Shown: positions 10,601 through 19,232, counted from the stretch's first letter. The stretch is 64,000 nucleotides of DNA from Clostridium sp. BNL1100 (GCF_000244875.1 NC_016791.1:2423001-2487000), one strand, 5' to 3'. Notes: generated from the sequence alone by a model not told the origin. Made by a program: numbers and translations.

Positions 10601-11135
10601 CATCCGTATCTCTGTAGCGACTTTCCAGCATATTGTCAAACTCACTGTAAATAAGCTTTATTTCCTTTAGCTTATGTAAAAGATAATTGTCGTCGGTAAG
10701 TTCTTCTAAAACTTCATCGAAGCTTTCAGCCCTTACGTTATATCTTTTGAGCTCGGTTATAAGTGTTGATAAAGTATTTACAAATCCTTTGCAATTGGCA
10801 GATTTGTGAAATATAGTAAATTGTTCTTTTAATCTCTCCAGAATACGATATATAATCATACTCTTTCCGGCAGGATGTATATGCGGATATGTAATTCCAC
10901 CAACCTCGTTCATAACCCTGTAGGCCATTCTTCTGAAGCTCAACACCTCAGTATTTAAAATTCCTCCTGTTCCGAGAACCTTTATCAAGTCACGTTCCGC
11001 CTGTAATGTATACTGCTCAGGTACAAGCAGGACAAGTTTCTTATTAATATCCTTATTCTGTTTCGTTTTTATTGAATTCAGGCAATGGAAGGATTTCCCT
11101 GAACCTGCCCTTCCATATATAAATTGAAGACTCAT
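7689..11135 (-). CDS. addB: ATP-dependent nuclease subunit B (AddB)
   Basis: A 1148-residue partner of AddA, a normal length. The N-terminus carries Walker A GRAGSGKS (8-15), which in this family serves a vestigial helicase-like domain. The C-terminal nuclease has RIVDYKSGEKDF. Four cysteines expected for the 4Fe-4S cluster are visible: one in YTSCPFAFY and three in the CSYCNYSSVC segment near the C-terminus. AddB supplies Chi recognition and 5'-strand cleavage. It is first in the addBA operon, with addA following at zero distance, and the CPBP protease gene lies 24 bp upstream on the same strand, so read-through from there is possible. Confidence 0.95.
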   Translation of the reverse strand: MSLQFIYGRAGSGKSFHCLNSIKTKQNKDINKKLVLLVPEQYTLQAERDLIKVLGTGGILNTEVLSFRRMAYRVMNEVGGITYPHIHPAGKSMIIYRILERLKEQFTIFHKSANCKGFVNTLSTLITELKRYNVRAESFDEVLEELTDDNYLLHKLKEIKLIYSEFDNMLESRYRDTDDELTLLASKLESTEMYNQSEIWIDGFAGFTPQEVDVISKLIQQAENVYITMCTDILFDEAQSDSTDVFAAVKKSCKKFVSIAESCGVNILPPMGLNTAKLPRFKDSRELQSLEANYFSYPYRVYQQPTTDIELFESVNIYTEIEECARDIIRQCRDNGMQFKDITVATRNLTGYEHLIEVIFDQYNIPCFIDSKTEITNHPLVRMVLSMLEIFTENWSYEAVFRYLKSGLTGIDDTKIDLLENYVLACGIRGSRWTQEPNWNTSIEFRPDDSQNPENDEMLLKVNMTRNEIREPLLRFRNRTKGRRTAEDFCTGIYEYLVEIGVEERIRDYIDSFTQSGQLRLAGEYQQVWNILMDVFDQVVEVMGDETFGIEKFANVFKIGLAEYKISSIPASLDQVLIGSIEHLRSHEIKALYILGTNDGVFPSAGISEGILSDADREILNKSGIELASDTKSRAFDEQYLIYRTLTTPKNFLRISWPIADHEGRTMRPSIIISRMRKIFPNIIEKNNILKPAEDKQNIDLLASPVPAFNQLVSILRQKNEGIEPGDMWKELFAWFSDQEEWKQKCAAMINALKYRNIAVPVDKSKMRELYGKNPYFTVSRLEKYTSCPFAFYVQYGLGARERKIYRLSPPDVGTFMHAVIERFSKMVDENNYSWREFDRQWCSDEISKIVDELLASMKNTILGGSKRFKALAVRLKRVVTRAVWLISEHIRRSSFEPVGYEVEFGEGGAYPPIVIELDTGEKIKLVGRIDRIDTLSTDNGTYLRIVDYKSGEKDFKLSDVYYGLQMQLITYLDALWEHSEKSGEKALPGGILYFRVDDPMIRGTGSSSPEEIEAAIMKKLKMKGLLLADVQLIKYMDNTIEGNSIIIPARINKGDVLGKSSAATIEQFTVLRGFVKQILKDMCSELMKGNVPISPYKKKKLTSCSYCNYSSVCQFDQTQKENSFRMLHDREDDDIWKLMDGINSKDN

Positions 11136-11159
11136 AGCTTCATCCTTTTCTTATGTATT

Positions 11160-12119
11160 TTAACAAGTAGTTTTTATGTCTTCTACGGTCTGCACCGGCT
11201 CTTTAATTATAAATCCTGTAATAAAGTAAAATAAAATACCTGTAATTATTACTGAAATGAGATTACCTGCGGAGTTAAAAGCTGATGTGTAAAACACGGT
11301 ATTTGTGGAAAGTACATTATCAGGATAGCTCATAATTAAAAATCCTATCAGATTGTTTACCGCATGAGCCCCTATTGCTGCCTCCAAAGAGTTTGTTTTT
11401 ATTGTAATCATAGCTAAAATCATTCCAACCACGAAATAATTCAAAATCATGCATATAGTACTTAAAACACCTATTTTGCTTGAAGCAGTTACTTCAGGGT
11501 TCATTAGATGCGGAAGCGTGAACATAAAGCCCGAAATAGCCGAAAGTAGCATACCGTTTTTTATTTTAAGTCCAAAGCTCTGGATTACATATCCCCTGAA
11601 AACAAATTCTTCTGTAGCCGCCTGTATAGGTGTCATTATAAGGATGAAAGGCAAAGCTATCCAAAATTTTGACCCATCAAAACTAAATGTATAGGTTTCA
11701 GGTGATAAGAAATAATCAATTACAGACCCGGCAGCAATAAGACCGCCGTACACTAAAAAGCCTATCCAGAATCTGCTCCACTGCATTTTTGTTTTCGTTG
11801 TTATAAGTGAAGTAAATGTCCTGTAATGTATAAACTTTGTTGCAATAATCAATCCCGCTAACATAAGGTATATTGTAAAATTGGTAAATATGTAATTGGT
11901 AAAAGGGTTTACATATTTATCCATAAATGCATAAACATCAGTTGAAAATGTTAAATCAAAAATAGCATCCTTATTTTTGAATAAAGCATATACTATCGGT
12001 ATTGAGCCTATAAAGCTTCCGATAAAAAAATAAAAGTATAGTATAACTGAAACAGATGCTACAAATCTCGATGGCTTAGTATTACCTGTCATGGCCATAT
12101 CCTGATATTTAATTGACAT
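11160..12119 (-). CDS. CPBP-family intramembrane glutamic protease
   Basis: A 319-residue polytopic membrane protein of the CAAX/bacteriocin-processing (ABI, CPBP) family. The three conserved motifs are present: ATEEFVFRGYVIQ (EExxxR), FTLPHLMNP (second histidine motif) and GAHAVNNLIGF. About eight hydrophobic segments surround them. Family members act as intramembrane proteases or in bacteriocin self-immunity; the substrate here is unknown. The start at 12119 is chosen because GGAGG lies 6 nt upstream; a longer frame to 12146 begins without a ribosome site and adds only nine residues. No bacteriocin gene is visible nearby. It precedes addB on the same strand. Confidence 0.85.
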   Translation of the reverse strand: MSIKYQDMAMTGNTKPSRFVASVSVILYFYFFIGSFIGSIPIVYALFKNKDAIFDLTFSTDVYAFMDKYVNPFTNYIFTNFTIYLMLAGLIIATKFIHYRTFTSLITTKTKMQWSRFWIGFLVYGGLIAAGSVIDYFLSPETYTFSFDGSKFWIALPFILIMTPIQAATEEFVFRGYVIQSFGLKIKNGMLLSAISGFMFTLPHLMNPEVTASSKIGVLSTICMILNYFVVGMILAMITIKTNSLEAAIGAHAVNNLIGFLIMSYPDNVLSTNTVFYTSAFNSAGNLISVIITGILFYFITGFIIKEPVQTVEDIKTTC

Positions 12120-12208
12120 GTCAGTCCTCCAACATTTTATATTCAAGCAGTTATAGTTTTAATTATACTATTTTTTTATTTTTATTAAAATCCTTTAATC
12201 CAATATGT

Positions 12209-12237
12209 AAAAAAGCAACAGTCAATAGGGCTGCTGC
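12209..12237 (-). terminator. Terminator of the CoA-binding protein gene
   Basis: On the minus strand GCAGCAG pairs with CTGTTGC (one G-U pair) across a 9-nt loop and is followed by six T. Confidence 0.7.
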
Positions 12238-12256
12238 ATTTTTAATTAATTTATGT

Positions 12257-12631
12257 CTACCTCAAAGCTACTAGTACACAAGCCATAACTGCATCAAGTC
12301 CAAGCTCGTTAATCCGCTTTAACAATTCATCATCATATGTTCCGGGCTGAAGCCAGATGTTTTTAATACCCAATTTTGCAGCTTCTTCTATGACAATCCT
12401 CCCTCTTTTAGGGGAAACAACCATATCTATTACTTCGGGTTTTTGTGGAAGCGAGGACAAATCCCTATAGCATTTGTCACCTTCTACAGTCTCATATCCC
12501 GGGTTGACAGGATAAACTTCATATCCCCTGTTTTTCAACTTTTTATATATTCTATTGCCATACTTTTCGGGGTCCTGATTTGCACCTACTACTGCCCATA
12601 CCTTTTTTTCAAGCATTTGTTCTTCATTCAT
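12257..12631 (-). CDS. CoA-binding (Rossmann) domain protein, YccU type
   Basis: A 124-residue single-domain protein resembling the CoA-binding domain of succinyl-CoA synthetase alpha. VWAVVGANQDPEKYGNRIYK gives the nucleotide-binding loop, VYPVNPGYETVEG follows, and the later KRGRIVIEEAAKLGIKNIWLQPG segment is typical of the YccU/CoA-binding-2 family. The exact cellular role of this family is not established; binding of CoA or an acyl-CoA is likely. It has its own terminator and stands alone between a protease gene and an amine oxidase gene. Confidence 0.85.
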   Translation of the reverse strand: MNEEQMLEKKVWAVVGANQDPEKYGNRIYKKLKNRGYEVYPVNPGYETVEGDKCYRDLSSLPQKPEVIDMVVSPKRGRIVIEEAAKLGIKNIWLQPGTYDDELLKRINELGLDAVMACVLVALR

Positions 12632-12715
12632 TTGATTTATCCCTTTCTATTTATATTCTTTAGAAAATCTATTTATACTTTTAGTATACCACCTGTTTCA
12701 ATTATAAAACGGTAA

Positions 12716-14434
12716 TTATGTTCTACGTGTGTACAGGTTTGTACGTGCTATTGCATTTGCCGCTTCCATGCCACTTTTGAGAGCTCCTTGCTGCCATCTG
12801 TGTATTGCTGATACGTGTTCTCCTGCAAAGTATACTCTTTCCCCATATTCCGGCAAAGTCATTATCCATGAAAATAATTTTTTCTGCTGGGGTGTAAAAT
12901 AACAGAATGCACCTCTGAAAAGGGGATCATTATCCCAAACCTGTGTTTTAAAGTCTGTAACAATGTTATTTAGATATCCTTTAGAAAGACCGTGTACTTC
13001 TTCAACATTTCTTTTTATTTTGTCAAATCGATCTTCGTCCGTCATATTACCCAGCCTTACAGCATCCAGATTAAAATTATAAGAACCTACAATTACGCCG
13101 GGTTCGGCTTCTGTTCTTCTTTGATTAAGTCCCTGCGGAACCTGCCCCCGGCTGGAAGTATACCATATACCAGTTACAGGCAGATCTGTATATGAACCGC
13201 CACCGAATATCCCCTGTTCCTCCCAGAATCTCCTGTTGCAGTTAAGCAGGGTCTTTTGAGAGTTGCCGTAGGTTACTTCCTTTATTGCCTGCATTTTTAA
13301 ACTGCTGAACATAGGAGCTATTTCAAAGGTTCTCAAAACGGAGAAAGGAACTGCACATACAATATAATCAAAATTTTCATATCCTGTTTCCATGAGCTTT
13401 GTATTATCATATGTAATGGTTACTCTGCCGTCTTCAAGGCATTTATATATGCCTTTTACCTTTACCCCCTGCTTCCATGTGACTTTACCCAGAAGTTCAG
13501 CCGGTATATCCGGATAGTACTCCCAAGGCGCATTACTTATAAATGATCTGTGGAATGCTAAAGGTAAATTTACCATTCCTCCTGTTATTTCATATAGGAA
13601 CCAGAAATTCACAGGAAAGTACTCCTGCACCAAATCAACATAATTGTGATACAGGAACTCTCCTCCTATTGGAAATAGGTTTGAAAGGAGGTTAATCGCA
13701 CCCTGACTGAGTTTTTTATATTCAAACATCTGACGCGTATTAAGGCTGTCCCAAAACAACAGTTGCCTGCTATATCGTGGTTTTACCTGAATAACTTCAA
13801 TTCTGGCAGCCGGAGGAGCTTCAAGAACAGGTGCTTCTATCCCGTAATACCCCAACTCCTGCCAGGATGTTTTTGCTTCCCATGAGGCGAGATCGTAGGT
13901 TGGATAAATATACTTCATAACATTTTTACCGTATGGATCATTTCTTGCTCTTCTTTGGTGAAGATATATAAAAGTCTCCGGGTAACTCTGTATAAATGGC
14001 CTTGTATCAAGCTTGAATAAATTAATATAATGCCATACTGTCTCATGGTTAACCGGTATTCTCATAGGCCCTAATTCGCCATAAAGTTTTTTTTCCCTAT
14101 CAAAATAATATGTATAAACCCTTCCGCCTATCCGATCCTCCGATGCCTCTAATATTGTTATATCAAACCCAAGCTTACGAAGCTCATAGGCGGCTGCCAT
14201 TCCTGCTAGGCCTCCTCCTATAATTCCCACACTTTTTCCTTTAAACTGGCCGGGCTTGGCTATTGATGTAATATTCTCAGATGGTGAAAATGCATTCAAA
14301 ATATTGCAATAGTCCTCCGGATGACAGGTTCTGTATAATGCATATTTTGCCATGGTCTGACGTTCCTCGAATGACGGATTATCAGGTTGCGGAGGCCTTG
14401 GTTCTTTAGAATAAAGAATATTTGGACAAATCAT
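12716..14434 (-). CDS. Flavin-dependent amine oxidase (monoamine/L-amino-acid oxidase type)
   Basis: A 572-residue FAD enzyme. The dinucleotide-binding motif GIIGGGLAGMAAAYELRKLG lies near residue 70, followed by ILEASEDRIGGRVYTY, and the C-terminal flavin contact VYFAGEHVSAIHRWQQGALKSGMEAA is intact, as in L-amino-acid oxidases and monoamine oxidases. The expected reaction oxidises an amine with O2, releasing H2O2 and ammonia, which is notable in a strict anaerobe. About 60 residues precede the FAD motif without a clear signal peptide. It is divergent from trxB with a 124-bp shared upstream region. Substrate cannot be predicted; L-amino-acid oxidase is a reasonable working label. Confidence 0.85.
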   Translation of the reverse strand: MICPNILYSKEPRPPQPDNPSFEERQTMAKYALYRTCHPEDYCNILNAFSPSENITSIAKPGQFKGKSVGIIGGGLAGMAAAYELRKLGFDITILEASEDRIGGRVYTYYFDREKKLYGELGPMRIPVNHETVWHYINLFKLDTRPFIQSYPETFIYLHQRRARNDPYGKNVMKYIYPTYDLASWEAKTSWQELGYYGIEAPVLEAPPAARIEVIQVKPRYSRQLLFWDSLNTRQMFEYKKLSQGAINLLSNLFPIGGEFLYHNYVDLVQEYFPVNFWFLYEITGGMVNLPLAFHRSFISNAPWEYYPDIPAELLGKVTWKQGVKVKGIYKCLEDGRVTITYDNTKLMETGYENFDYIVCAVPFSVLRTFEIAPMFSSLKMQAIKEVTYGNSQKTLLNCNRRFWEEQGIFGGGSYTDLPVTGIWYTSSRGQVPQGLNQRRTEAEPGVIVGSYNFNLDAVRLGNMTDEDRFDKIKRNVEEVHGLSKGYLNNIVTDFKTQVWDNDPLFRGAFCYFTPQQKKLFSWIMTLPEYGERVYFAGEHVSAIHRWQQGALKSGMEAANAIARTNLYTRRT

Positions 14435-14558
14435 ATGCGCTCTCTCAATCTACAGTACTTCTAATTATTTATATGAAAAGTGATTATTTTTTGTGTTTTA
14501 TTTCACTTTAATATGGGAATTCATATAATATTATATTTAATCTTGGAGGCAATAGTTT

Positions 14559-15485
14559 ATGAATGACGTTATAATAATAGGCGGAGGTCCGGCAGGCTAT
14601 ACAGCTGCTCTCTATAGTTCCAGAGCACAGCTAGACACCCTGGTTATTGAAAAAATGTTTTCGGGTGGTCAAATGGCTACAACGGACGTAATGGAAAACT
14701 ACCCGGGATTTGAGGAGCCTATCGGAGGCTCCGACCTTGCTTTGAGAATGGAAAAACAGGCTAGAAAATTCGGTACCGTAGTATTAAATGATGAAGTACT
14801 TGAGCTTGATCTGGATTCACATATAAAAAAGGTTAAAACAAAAAATAATACTTTTGAAAGTAAAACAATAATTCTTAGCATGGGAGCATCACCAAAAATG
14901 CTGGGCCTGCCAAAAGAAGAAAAATTAAGGGGTTCAGGCGTCTCCTACTGCGCAGTATGTGACGGTGCTTTTTTCCGTGGAAAAACAGTTGCAGTTGTTG
15001 GAGGCGGTGATACTGCTGCTGAGGATGCACTATATCTGGCAAGATTTTGTCCCAAAATATATATAATTCACAGAAGGGATACAATGAGAGCCACAAAGCT
15101 CCTTCAAAACGAGCTGTGTTGTAACAAAAAAATTGAGTTTTTATGGGACTCGGTAGTAGAAGAAATTGAAGGGCAATTTGGTGTTGAAGGCTTGAAAATT
15201 AAAAATATCAAAACAGGAGAACAAAGTTCTATAAAAGTAGACGGCTTATTTGTAGCAATTGGTTTAAACCCCAATAATTCCCTTGTAAAGGATAAGGTAG
15301 AACTTAGCAAAGATGGTTATGTTATAACCGATGACAGAATGAGGACTAATATTCCCGGTGTATTTGCAGCCGGAGATTTACGTGAGAAGTACCTTAGACA
15401 GGTCATTACTGCTGCTGCTGACGGAGCTTCTGCAGCCTACACTGCCGAACAGTATATAAACGAAAATATGAAAAATTTTAAATAA
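14559..15485 (+). CDS. trxB: Thioredoxin-disulfide reductase
   Basis: A 308-residue NADPH/FAD enzyme of normal low-molecular-weight TrxB length. FAD loop GGGPAGYTAALYSSRA starts near 8, the redox pair is CAVC (131-134), the NADPH-binding VGGGDTAAEDALYLA is near 146 with HRRDTMRA after it, and the FAD-binding FAAGDL closes the C-terminal domain. It reduces thioredoxin in the cytosol. Start ATG at 14559 follows TTGGAGG. A TATAAT at 14524-14529 could be the -10 of its promoter, but no good -35 is present. The next gene is a CBS protein 72 bp on. Confidence 0.95.
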   Translation: MNDVIIIGGGPAGYTAALYSSRAQLDTLVIEKMFSGGQMATTDVMENYPGFEEPIGGSDLALRMEKQARKFGTVVLNDEVLELDLDSHIKKVKTKNNTFESKTIILSMGASPKMLGLPKEEKLRGSGVSYCAVCDGAFFRGKTVAVVGGGDTAAEDALYLARFCPKIYIIHRRDTMRATKLLQNELCCNKKIEFLWDSVVEEIEGQFGVEGLKIKNIKTGEQSSIKVDGLFVAIGLNPNNSLVKDKVELSKDGYVITDDRMRTNIPGVFAAGDLREKYLRQVITAAADGASAAYTAEQYINENMKNFK

Positions 15486-15557
15486 AAAAATTTCCACGAC
15501 TTTAATCATTTCTTTCGGAAACAATAATTTTGAATTCATTATGAAAGGATGATTGCG

Positions 15558-15983
15558 ATGAAAGTAAAAGATATAATGACCACAAATGTAACTTATGTTG
15601 AACCGAACGCTTCTATTCTCGATACTGCAAAGTTAATGCAGCAGCACAATGTAGGGTCAATTCCTGTTTGTGACAAGGGAAGCGTTGTAGGTATGGTAAC
15701 TGACAGAGATATTGTTGTCAGGAACATTGCTATAGGCAAGAACCCTCAGCAAACACCGGTTAGTGATATTATGACAACCGGTATAACTTCTGTCAGCCCT
15801 GACATGGATATGTCACAGGTTACCAAAATGATGGCTGATAGCCAGATAAGAAGAGTACCTGTAGTTGACCAGAACAATCTTGTAGGTATTGTTGCACTGG
15901 GCGATGTGGCTACTGATGCAAAATTTGACACTGAGGTTGCCGACACTCTTACTGAAATTTCAAGACCTTCAAAGCCTCAGTAA
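15558..15983 (+). CDS. Tandem CBS domain protein
   Basis: A 141-residue protein made of two CBS domains: MKVKDIMTTNVTYVEP begins the first and VSDIMTTGITSVSPDMD the second, each with the VPVxD...LVGxV type core (IPVCDKGSVVGMVTDRDI; VPVVDQNNLVGIVALGDV). Such stand-alone pairs bind adenine nucleotides and often sense energy charge; the partner is unknown. The start at 15558 is preceded by AAAGGA at the right distance; the ATG at 15549 overlaps that site. It probably shares transcription with trxB and ends at the terminator at 16001-16042. Confidence 0.9.
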   Translation: MKVKDIMTTNVTYVEPNASILDTAKLMQQHNVGSIPVCDKGSVVGMVTDRDIVVRNIAIGKNPQQTPVSDIMTTGITSVSPDMDMSQVTKMMADSQIRRVPVVDQNNLVGIVALGDVATDAKFDTEVADTLTEISRPSKPQ

Positions 15984-16000
15984 AACTATTGAGGTAGTCT

Positions 16001-16042
16001 AAACAAGGCTTCATCAGATGAAAATCTGATGAAGCCTTGTTT
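16001..16042. terminator. Bidirectional intrinsic terminator
   Basis: A perfect 19-bp inverted repeat (16001-16019 with 16024-16042), loop GAAA, between the convergent CBS and MerR genes; T-rich sequence flanks both ends. Confidence 0.88.
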
Positions 16043-16048
16043 ATTATT

Positions 16049-16813
16049 TTAGCCTTTTTTTCCGGTGTAGATGAGAATTGCATCTCTCAGGAATTCTGCC
16101 GTACCCGGTTGTTCCTTATCATAATATGCTCTGAATCTTTCGTCATCTACATACATTTGGGCAAGCCCTGCATGAGCCTCACTGCTGTAACTTGGCCACG
16201 AAAAGCCAAGCCATTGACGATGGAGGTCAGCAGCTTTCTGTGCAAGTTCTCCCGACGGATCTCCTGTTTTAAAGGCCTGCTTTAATGTCTCCTGAACAAG
16301 GGCTGTAAGTTCTTCAAGTTCCTTATATTGTTCCTCTGACATACCCCTTAATTTATCGTATGATTTATTCACAGTCTCTTCGCCGTACTTTTCACGGATT
16401 TCCTCTCCATATTTCCTGTCATTTTCATTAAGAATCTTTTGTTTGAATCCCTCAAATTTCTCTTTATCAGTCATTTCAATTCTCCCTTCATTGGCAGCTA
16501 TTGTTTTATCAATAGTCCTTATTAACTGCTCCAACTGGTTTTTCTTTTCCAAAAGCTTTCCTCGGTGGTCTTGTAAAGCTGAAATACAGTCATATTCCGG
16601 ATCATTCACAAATTCTCCAATTTTATCGAGTTCCACACCCAGTTCACGATAAAACAAAATGTGCTGAAGCTTGTCTATTTCCTCCTGACCATATATACGG
16701 TATCCCGATGAATTTATTCTCGCCGGCTTGAGAATACCTATTTCATCATAGTACCTGAGTGTCCTTGTACTTACACCGGCTATTTGAGCCAGCTTTTTTA
16801 TTGTGTATTCCAT
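16049..16813 (-). CDS. MerR-family regulator with TipAS domain
   Basis: 254 residues. The N-terminal winged helix-turn-helix YTIKKLAQIAGVSTRTLRYYDEIGILKP is followed by a dimerisation coiled coil (near 75-120) and a C-terminal TipAS-type ligand domain ending RAYYDKEQPGTAEFLRDAIL. TipAL/Mta-like proteins bind hydrophobic or peptide antibiotics or other ligands and activate their own and target promoters by untwisting long spacers. A 19-bp-spaced promoter of exactly that kind lies upstream (16839-16869), so autoactivation is likely. The divergent neighbour is a ferritin-like gene; whether it is a target is not shown by the sequence. Confidence 0.92.
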   Translation of the reverse strand: MEYTIKKLAQIAGVSTRTLRYYDEIGILKPARINSSGYRIYGQEEIDKLQHILFYRELGVELDKIGEFVNDPEYDCISALQDHRGKLLEKKNQLEQLIRTIDKTIAANEGRIEMTDKEKFEGFKQKILNENDRKYGEEIREKYGEETVNKSYDKLRGMSEEQYKELEELTALVQETLKQAFKTGDPSGELAQKAADLHRQWLGFSWPSYSSEAHAGLAQMYVDDERFRAYYDKEQPGTAEFLRDAILIYTGKKG

Positions 16814-16838
16814 AGCTTTTAAACCTCCTGACAGGATT

Positions 16839-16869
16839 AATATACACCTTTACGTTGCGTGAATGTCAA
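16839..16869 (-). promoter_or_regulatory. MerR-type promoter with 19-bp spacer
   Basis: Minus-strand TTGACA (16864-16869) and TATATT (16839-16844) separated by 19 bp rather than 17, with the dyad ACGCAACGT in the spacer. This arrangement is the hallmark of promoters activated by MerR proteins. Confidence 0.75.
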
Positions 16870-16956
16870 CATTGTTTTAAAAAATTATTCACCAAATATT
16901 AGTTTAAAACATACAATATAAACAGTATTCCCTTTTACATATTTATGGAGGTAATG

Positions 16957-17511
16957 ATGAGCTATACATATCCATCCGGCCAGCCCCAAGGCACTGCACG
17001 TAAGGTTACCAACAGGCTAAGAGAAATAATGATTGCAGAATTAATTGCTATTAACGGGTACCAAAGACACATTGCTAATTCCTACATGATAAATGTAAAC
17101 GAGGTCTGGCATCGTATAATGCTAGATGAAATAAGGCACTATGAAACCGTTCTCAACCTTCTGAGAAAATATGACCCTGTCCAGTATAAAGCTTCTTTAG
17201 AACAACACGAGGATTATCTGAAGCCAAAATCACCCATGCAATTGTACAATCCATCTTATGAAAAGCAAATAATACTAAATAATATAAGAGAAGATATTAA
17301 GGGAGAATTGGAAGCCGTAATACTTTATGAGGAAGAAATTGAGGCATATTCTTCCTACAAGGATATAAAAATTGCAATTCAATCTATAATTGATGATGAA
17401 AAAGAACACACAGAACATTTAACTCAAGTTCTCAAAAAGTATGAAAATGAGCAATTTATCTATATAAAAGAAAAAGGAAAGAGTGAATCACACAAACATA
17501 GTAAACCGTAA
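16957..17511 (+). CDS. Ferritin-like (rubrerythrin-type) diiron protein
   Basis: 184 residues, helical. Two helix pairs carry E...E/DExxH-type ligands: AELIAINGYQRHIANS with MLDEIRHYETVL, and EEEIEAYSSYKD with IDDEKEHTEHL. This is the layout of a ferritin-like four-helix diiron protein, as in short rubrerythrin-like proteins of anaerobes without a rubredoxin domain. Peroxide reduction or iron handling is a guess. The start at 16957 follows GGAGG by 5 nt; the in-frame ATGs at 16945 and 16954 overlap or sit too close to it. It is divergent from the MerR/TipA gene and 86 bp ahead of gerKA. Confidence 0.75.
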   Translation: MSYTYPSGQPQGTARKVTNRLREIMIAELIAINGYQRHIANSYMINVNEVWHRIMLDEIRHYETVLNLLRKYDPVQYKASLEQHEDYLKPKSPMQLYNPSYEKQIILNNIREDIKGELEAVILYEEEIEAYSSYKDIKIAIQSIIDDEKEHTEHLTQVLKKYENEQFIYIKEKGKSESHKHSKP

Positions 17512-17597
17512 ATTTTCCCACGTTTTGAATTACATAGAATACTGAATAAAACCAATAATAATTTAATAAATAAATTTTTATTGGGAAGGTAATTACT

Positions 17598-19232
17598 TTG
17601 TTTAAAAAACTGTCAAGGTTCATAAAATTTGTTAATGATGTAAGAAGCAAGCAAAGCGATAATAACAAGCCTTCACCTGATAATGTGTCTTATGTAGGTA
17701 ATCATCAAAGCTTAAATGATTCTTTGGACGAAAATTCACAAAAGCTAAAAGCAGCCTTGGGCAAAAGTGATGACATCATATTCAGAGAGTTTTATTTTGG
17801 AGTAAAGCATCAAACTAAAGCTCTAATCAGCTTCATTGACGGAATGGGGGATAAGAAGCTGATACTTGAATATGTTGTTAAATCTCTAATGGTTAACATC
17901 CATATTACAGACCCCCATGGTAAACTTGTAGATAAGCGGAACATGTTTGATGATATCAAAAAATATATCCTAAGTATTGTCGAAGCAACTGAAGTAAGCA
18001 ATTTAGATCAAGCCATCGACGCAATTTTATCAGGTAATACACTTCTGTTAATAGACGGATGTAATCTGGGATTCTCAGTAAGTGCAAAAGGCGGAGAAAG
18101 CAGAAGTATACAACAACCTGAGACTGAAGTTGTTATTCGTGGTTCACGAGAGGCTTTCGTAGAAACACTCAGGGTTAATACTTCTCTGATACGTAAAACA
18201 ATCAAAAACCCCAACCTTATTTTTGAAACCCTTGTAGTCGGCAAGCAGACCCGAACTGATGTTTGCGTTGCATATATTCAGGGAATTGCCAACGACAAGG
18301 TTGTTCAGGAAGTACGGGACAGGATAAATCGAATAGACACCGATGTCGTACTGGAATCAGGTTATATCGAGCAGTTCATTGAGGATAATCCCCTTTCCCC
18401 TTTTGCAACTATAGGAAACAGCGAAAGGCCAGACAAGGTTTCTGCAAAACTTCTTGAAGGAAGGGTCGCAATTTTCTGTGGAGGAACCCCTATTGTATTG
18501 ACAGTACCCTATACTTTTGTTGAGTCACTTCAAGTACCGGAGGATTATTATTCCCGGCCGTATCTGACCAACCTTGTAAGGATACTGAGGGTTCTGGCTT
18601 TATTTATAACTCTTACCCTGCCTGCAGTATATATTTCACTTACCACCTTCCATCAGGAAATGGTCCCCCCCGTCCTTCTTGTTACCTTTGCTGCTGCGAG
18701 AGAAGGAATTCCTTTTCCTGTTATGGTTGAGACTCTTATTAGTGAGATTATATTTCAGTTCCTGCGTGAATCCGGAATAAGGATGCCTAAAGCTGTTGGT
18801 ACGGCAGTGAGTATTGTTGGTACTCTTGTTATAGGACAAGCCGCTGTTGAAGCAGGAATAATTGGCGCACCTATGGTCATCATAACAGCATTGTCAGCTA
18901 TTACAAGTTTTATACTCCCGTCCATTTACGATGCTTTAATAATTTTGAAATTTCTAATGATTTTTATCAGCAGTGCTTTTGGGCTTTTTGGCGTTATCGT
19001 AGGTATGTTCTGCATATTGGCACATATGTGTTCCCTTAGAACCTTCGGAACACCATTTATGTCACCTTTGGCCCCTATAAACTGGAGCGACTTGAAGGAC
19101 AGCATTCTCAGATTTCCCCTCTGGATTATGAAGAACCGTCCTAAAGCTATTACATGGAAAAAGTCTAGCCGGCAAGCATCAAAACAAATGCCCAATAAGC
19201 CTGACAAGAAAAAAGGAGGGAAAAAATATTGA
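17598..19232 (+). CDS. gerKA: Spore germination receptor subunit A (GerA/GerKA family)
   Basis: 544 residues, normal for the A subunit of nutrient germinant receptors in the inner spore membrane. A hydrophilic N-terminal domain contains FREFYFGVKHQTKALISFIDGM and VVIRGSREAFVETLRVNTSLIRKTIKN, both family signatures; four to five membrane segments follow from about residue 320 (VRILRVLALFITLTLPAVYISLT onward), then a basic tail. The start is TTG at 17598 with GGGAAGG 8 nt upstream. Its stop overlaps the start of gerKC by 4 bases (TTGA), so the two are translationally coupled. The usual B-subunit gene is not next to it but convergent. Confidence 0.95.
   Translation: MFKKLSRFIKFVNDVRSKQSDNNKPSPDNVSYVGNHQSLNDSLDENSQKLKAALGKSDDIIFREFYFGVKHQTKALISFIDGMGDKKLILEYVVKSLMVNIHITDPHGKLVDKRNMFDDIKKYILSIVEATEVSNLDQAIDAILSGNTLLLIDGCNLGFSVSAKGGESRSIQQPETEVVIRGSREAFVETLRVNTSLIRKTIKNPNLIFETLVVGKQTRTDVCVAYIQGIANDKVVQEVRDRINRIDTDVVLESGYIEQFIEDNPLSPFATIGNSERPDKVSAKLLEGRVAIFCGGTPIVLTVPYTFVESLQVPEDYYSRPYLTNLVRILRVLALFITLTLPAVYISLTTFHQEMVPPVLLVTFAAAREGIPFPVMVETLISEIIFQFLRESGIRMPKAVGTAVSIVGTLVIGQAAVEAGIIGAPMVIITALSAITSFILPSIYDALIILKFLMIFISSAFGLFGVIVGMFCILAHMCSLRTFGTPFMSPLAPINWSDLKDSILRFPLWIMKNRPKAITWKKSSRQASKQMPNKPDKKKGGKKY

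Noticed and set aside
14501-14529. Full trxB promoter
   Set aside because: The -10 TATAAT is good but the -35 position (TTTCAC) is a poor match, so only the -10 is mentioned.
17540-17597. Sigma-G or sigma-K promoter before gerKA
   Set aside because: A CATAGAATA-like -10 exists but no correctly spaced -35 was found, unlike the gerKB side.
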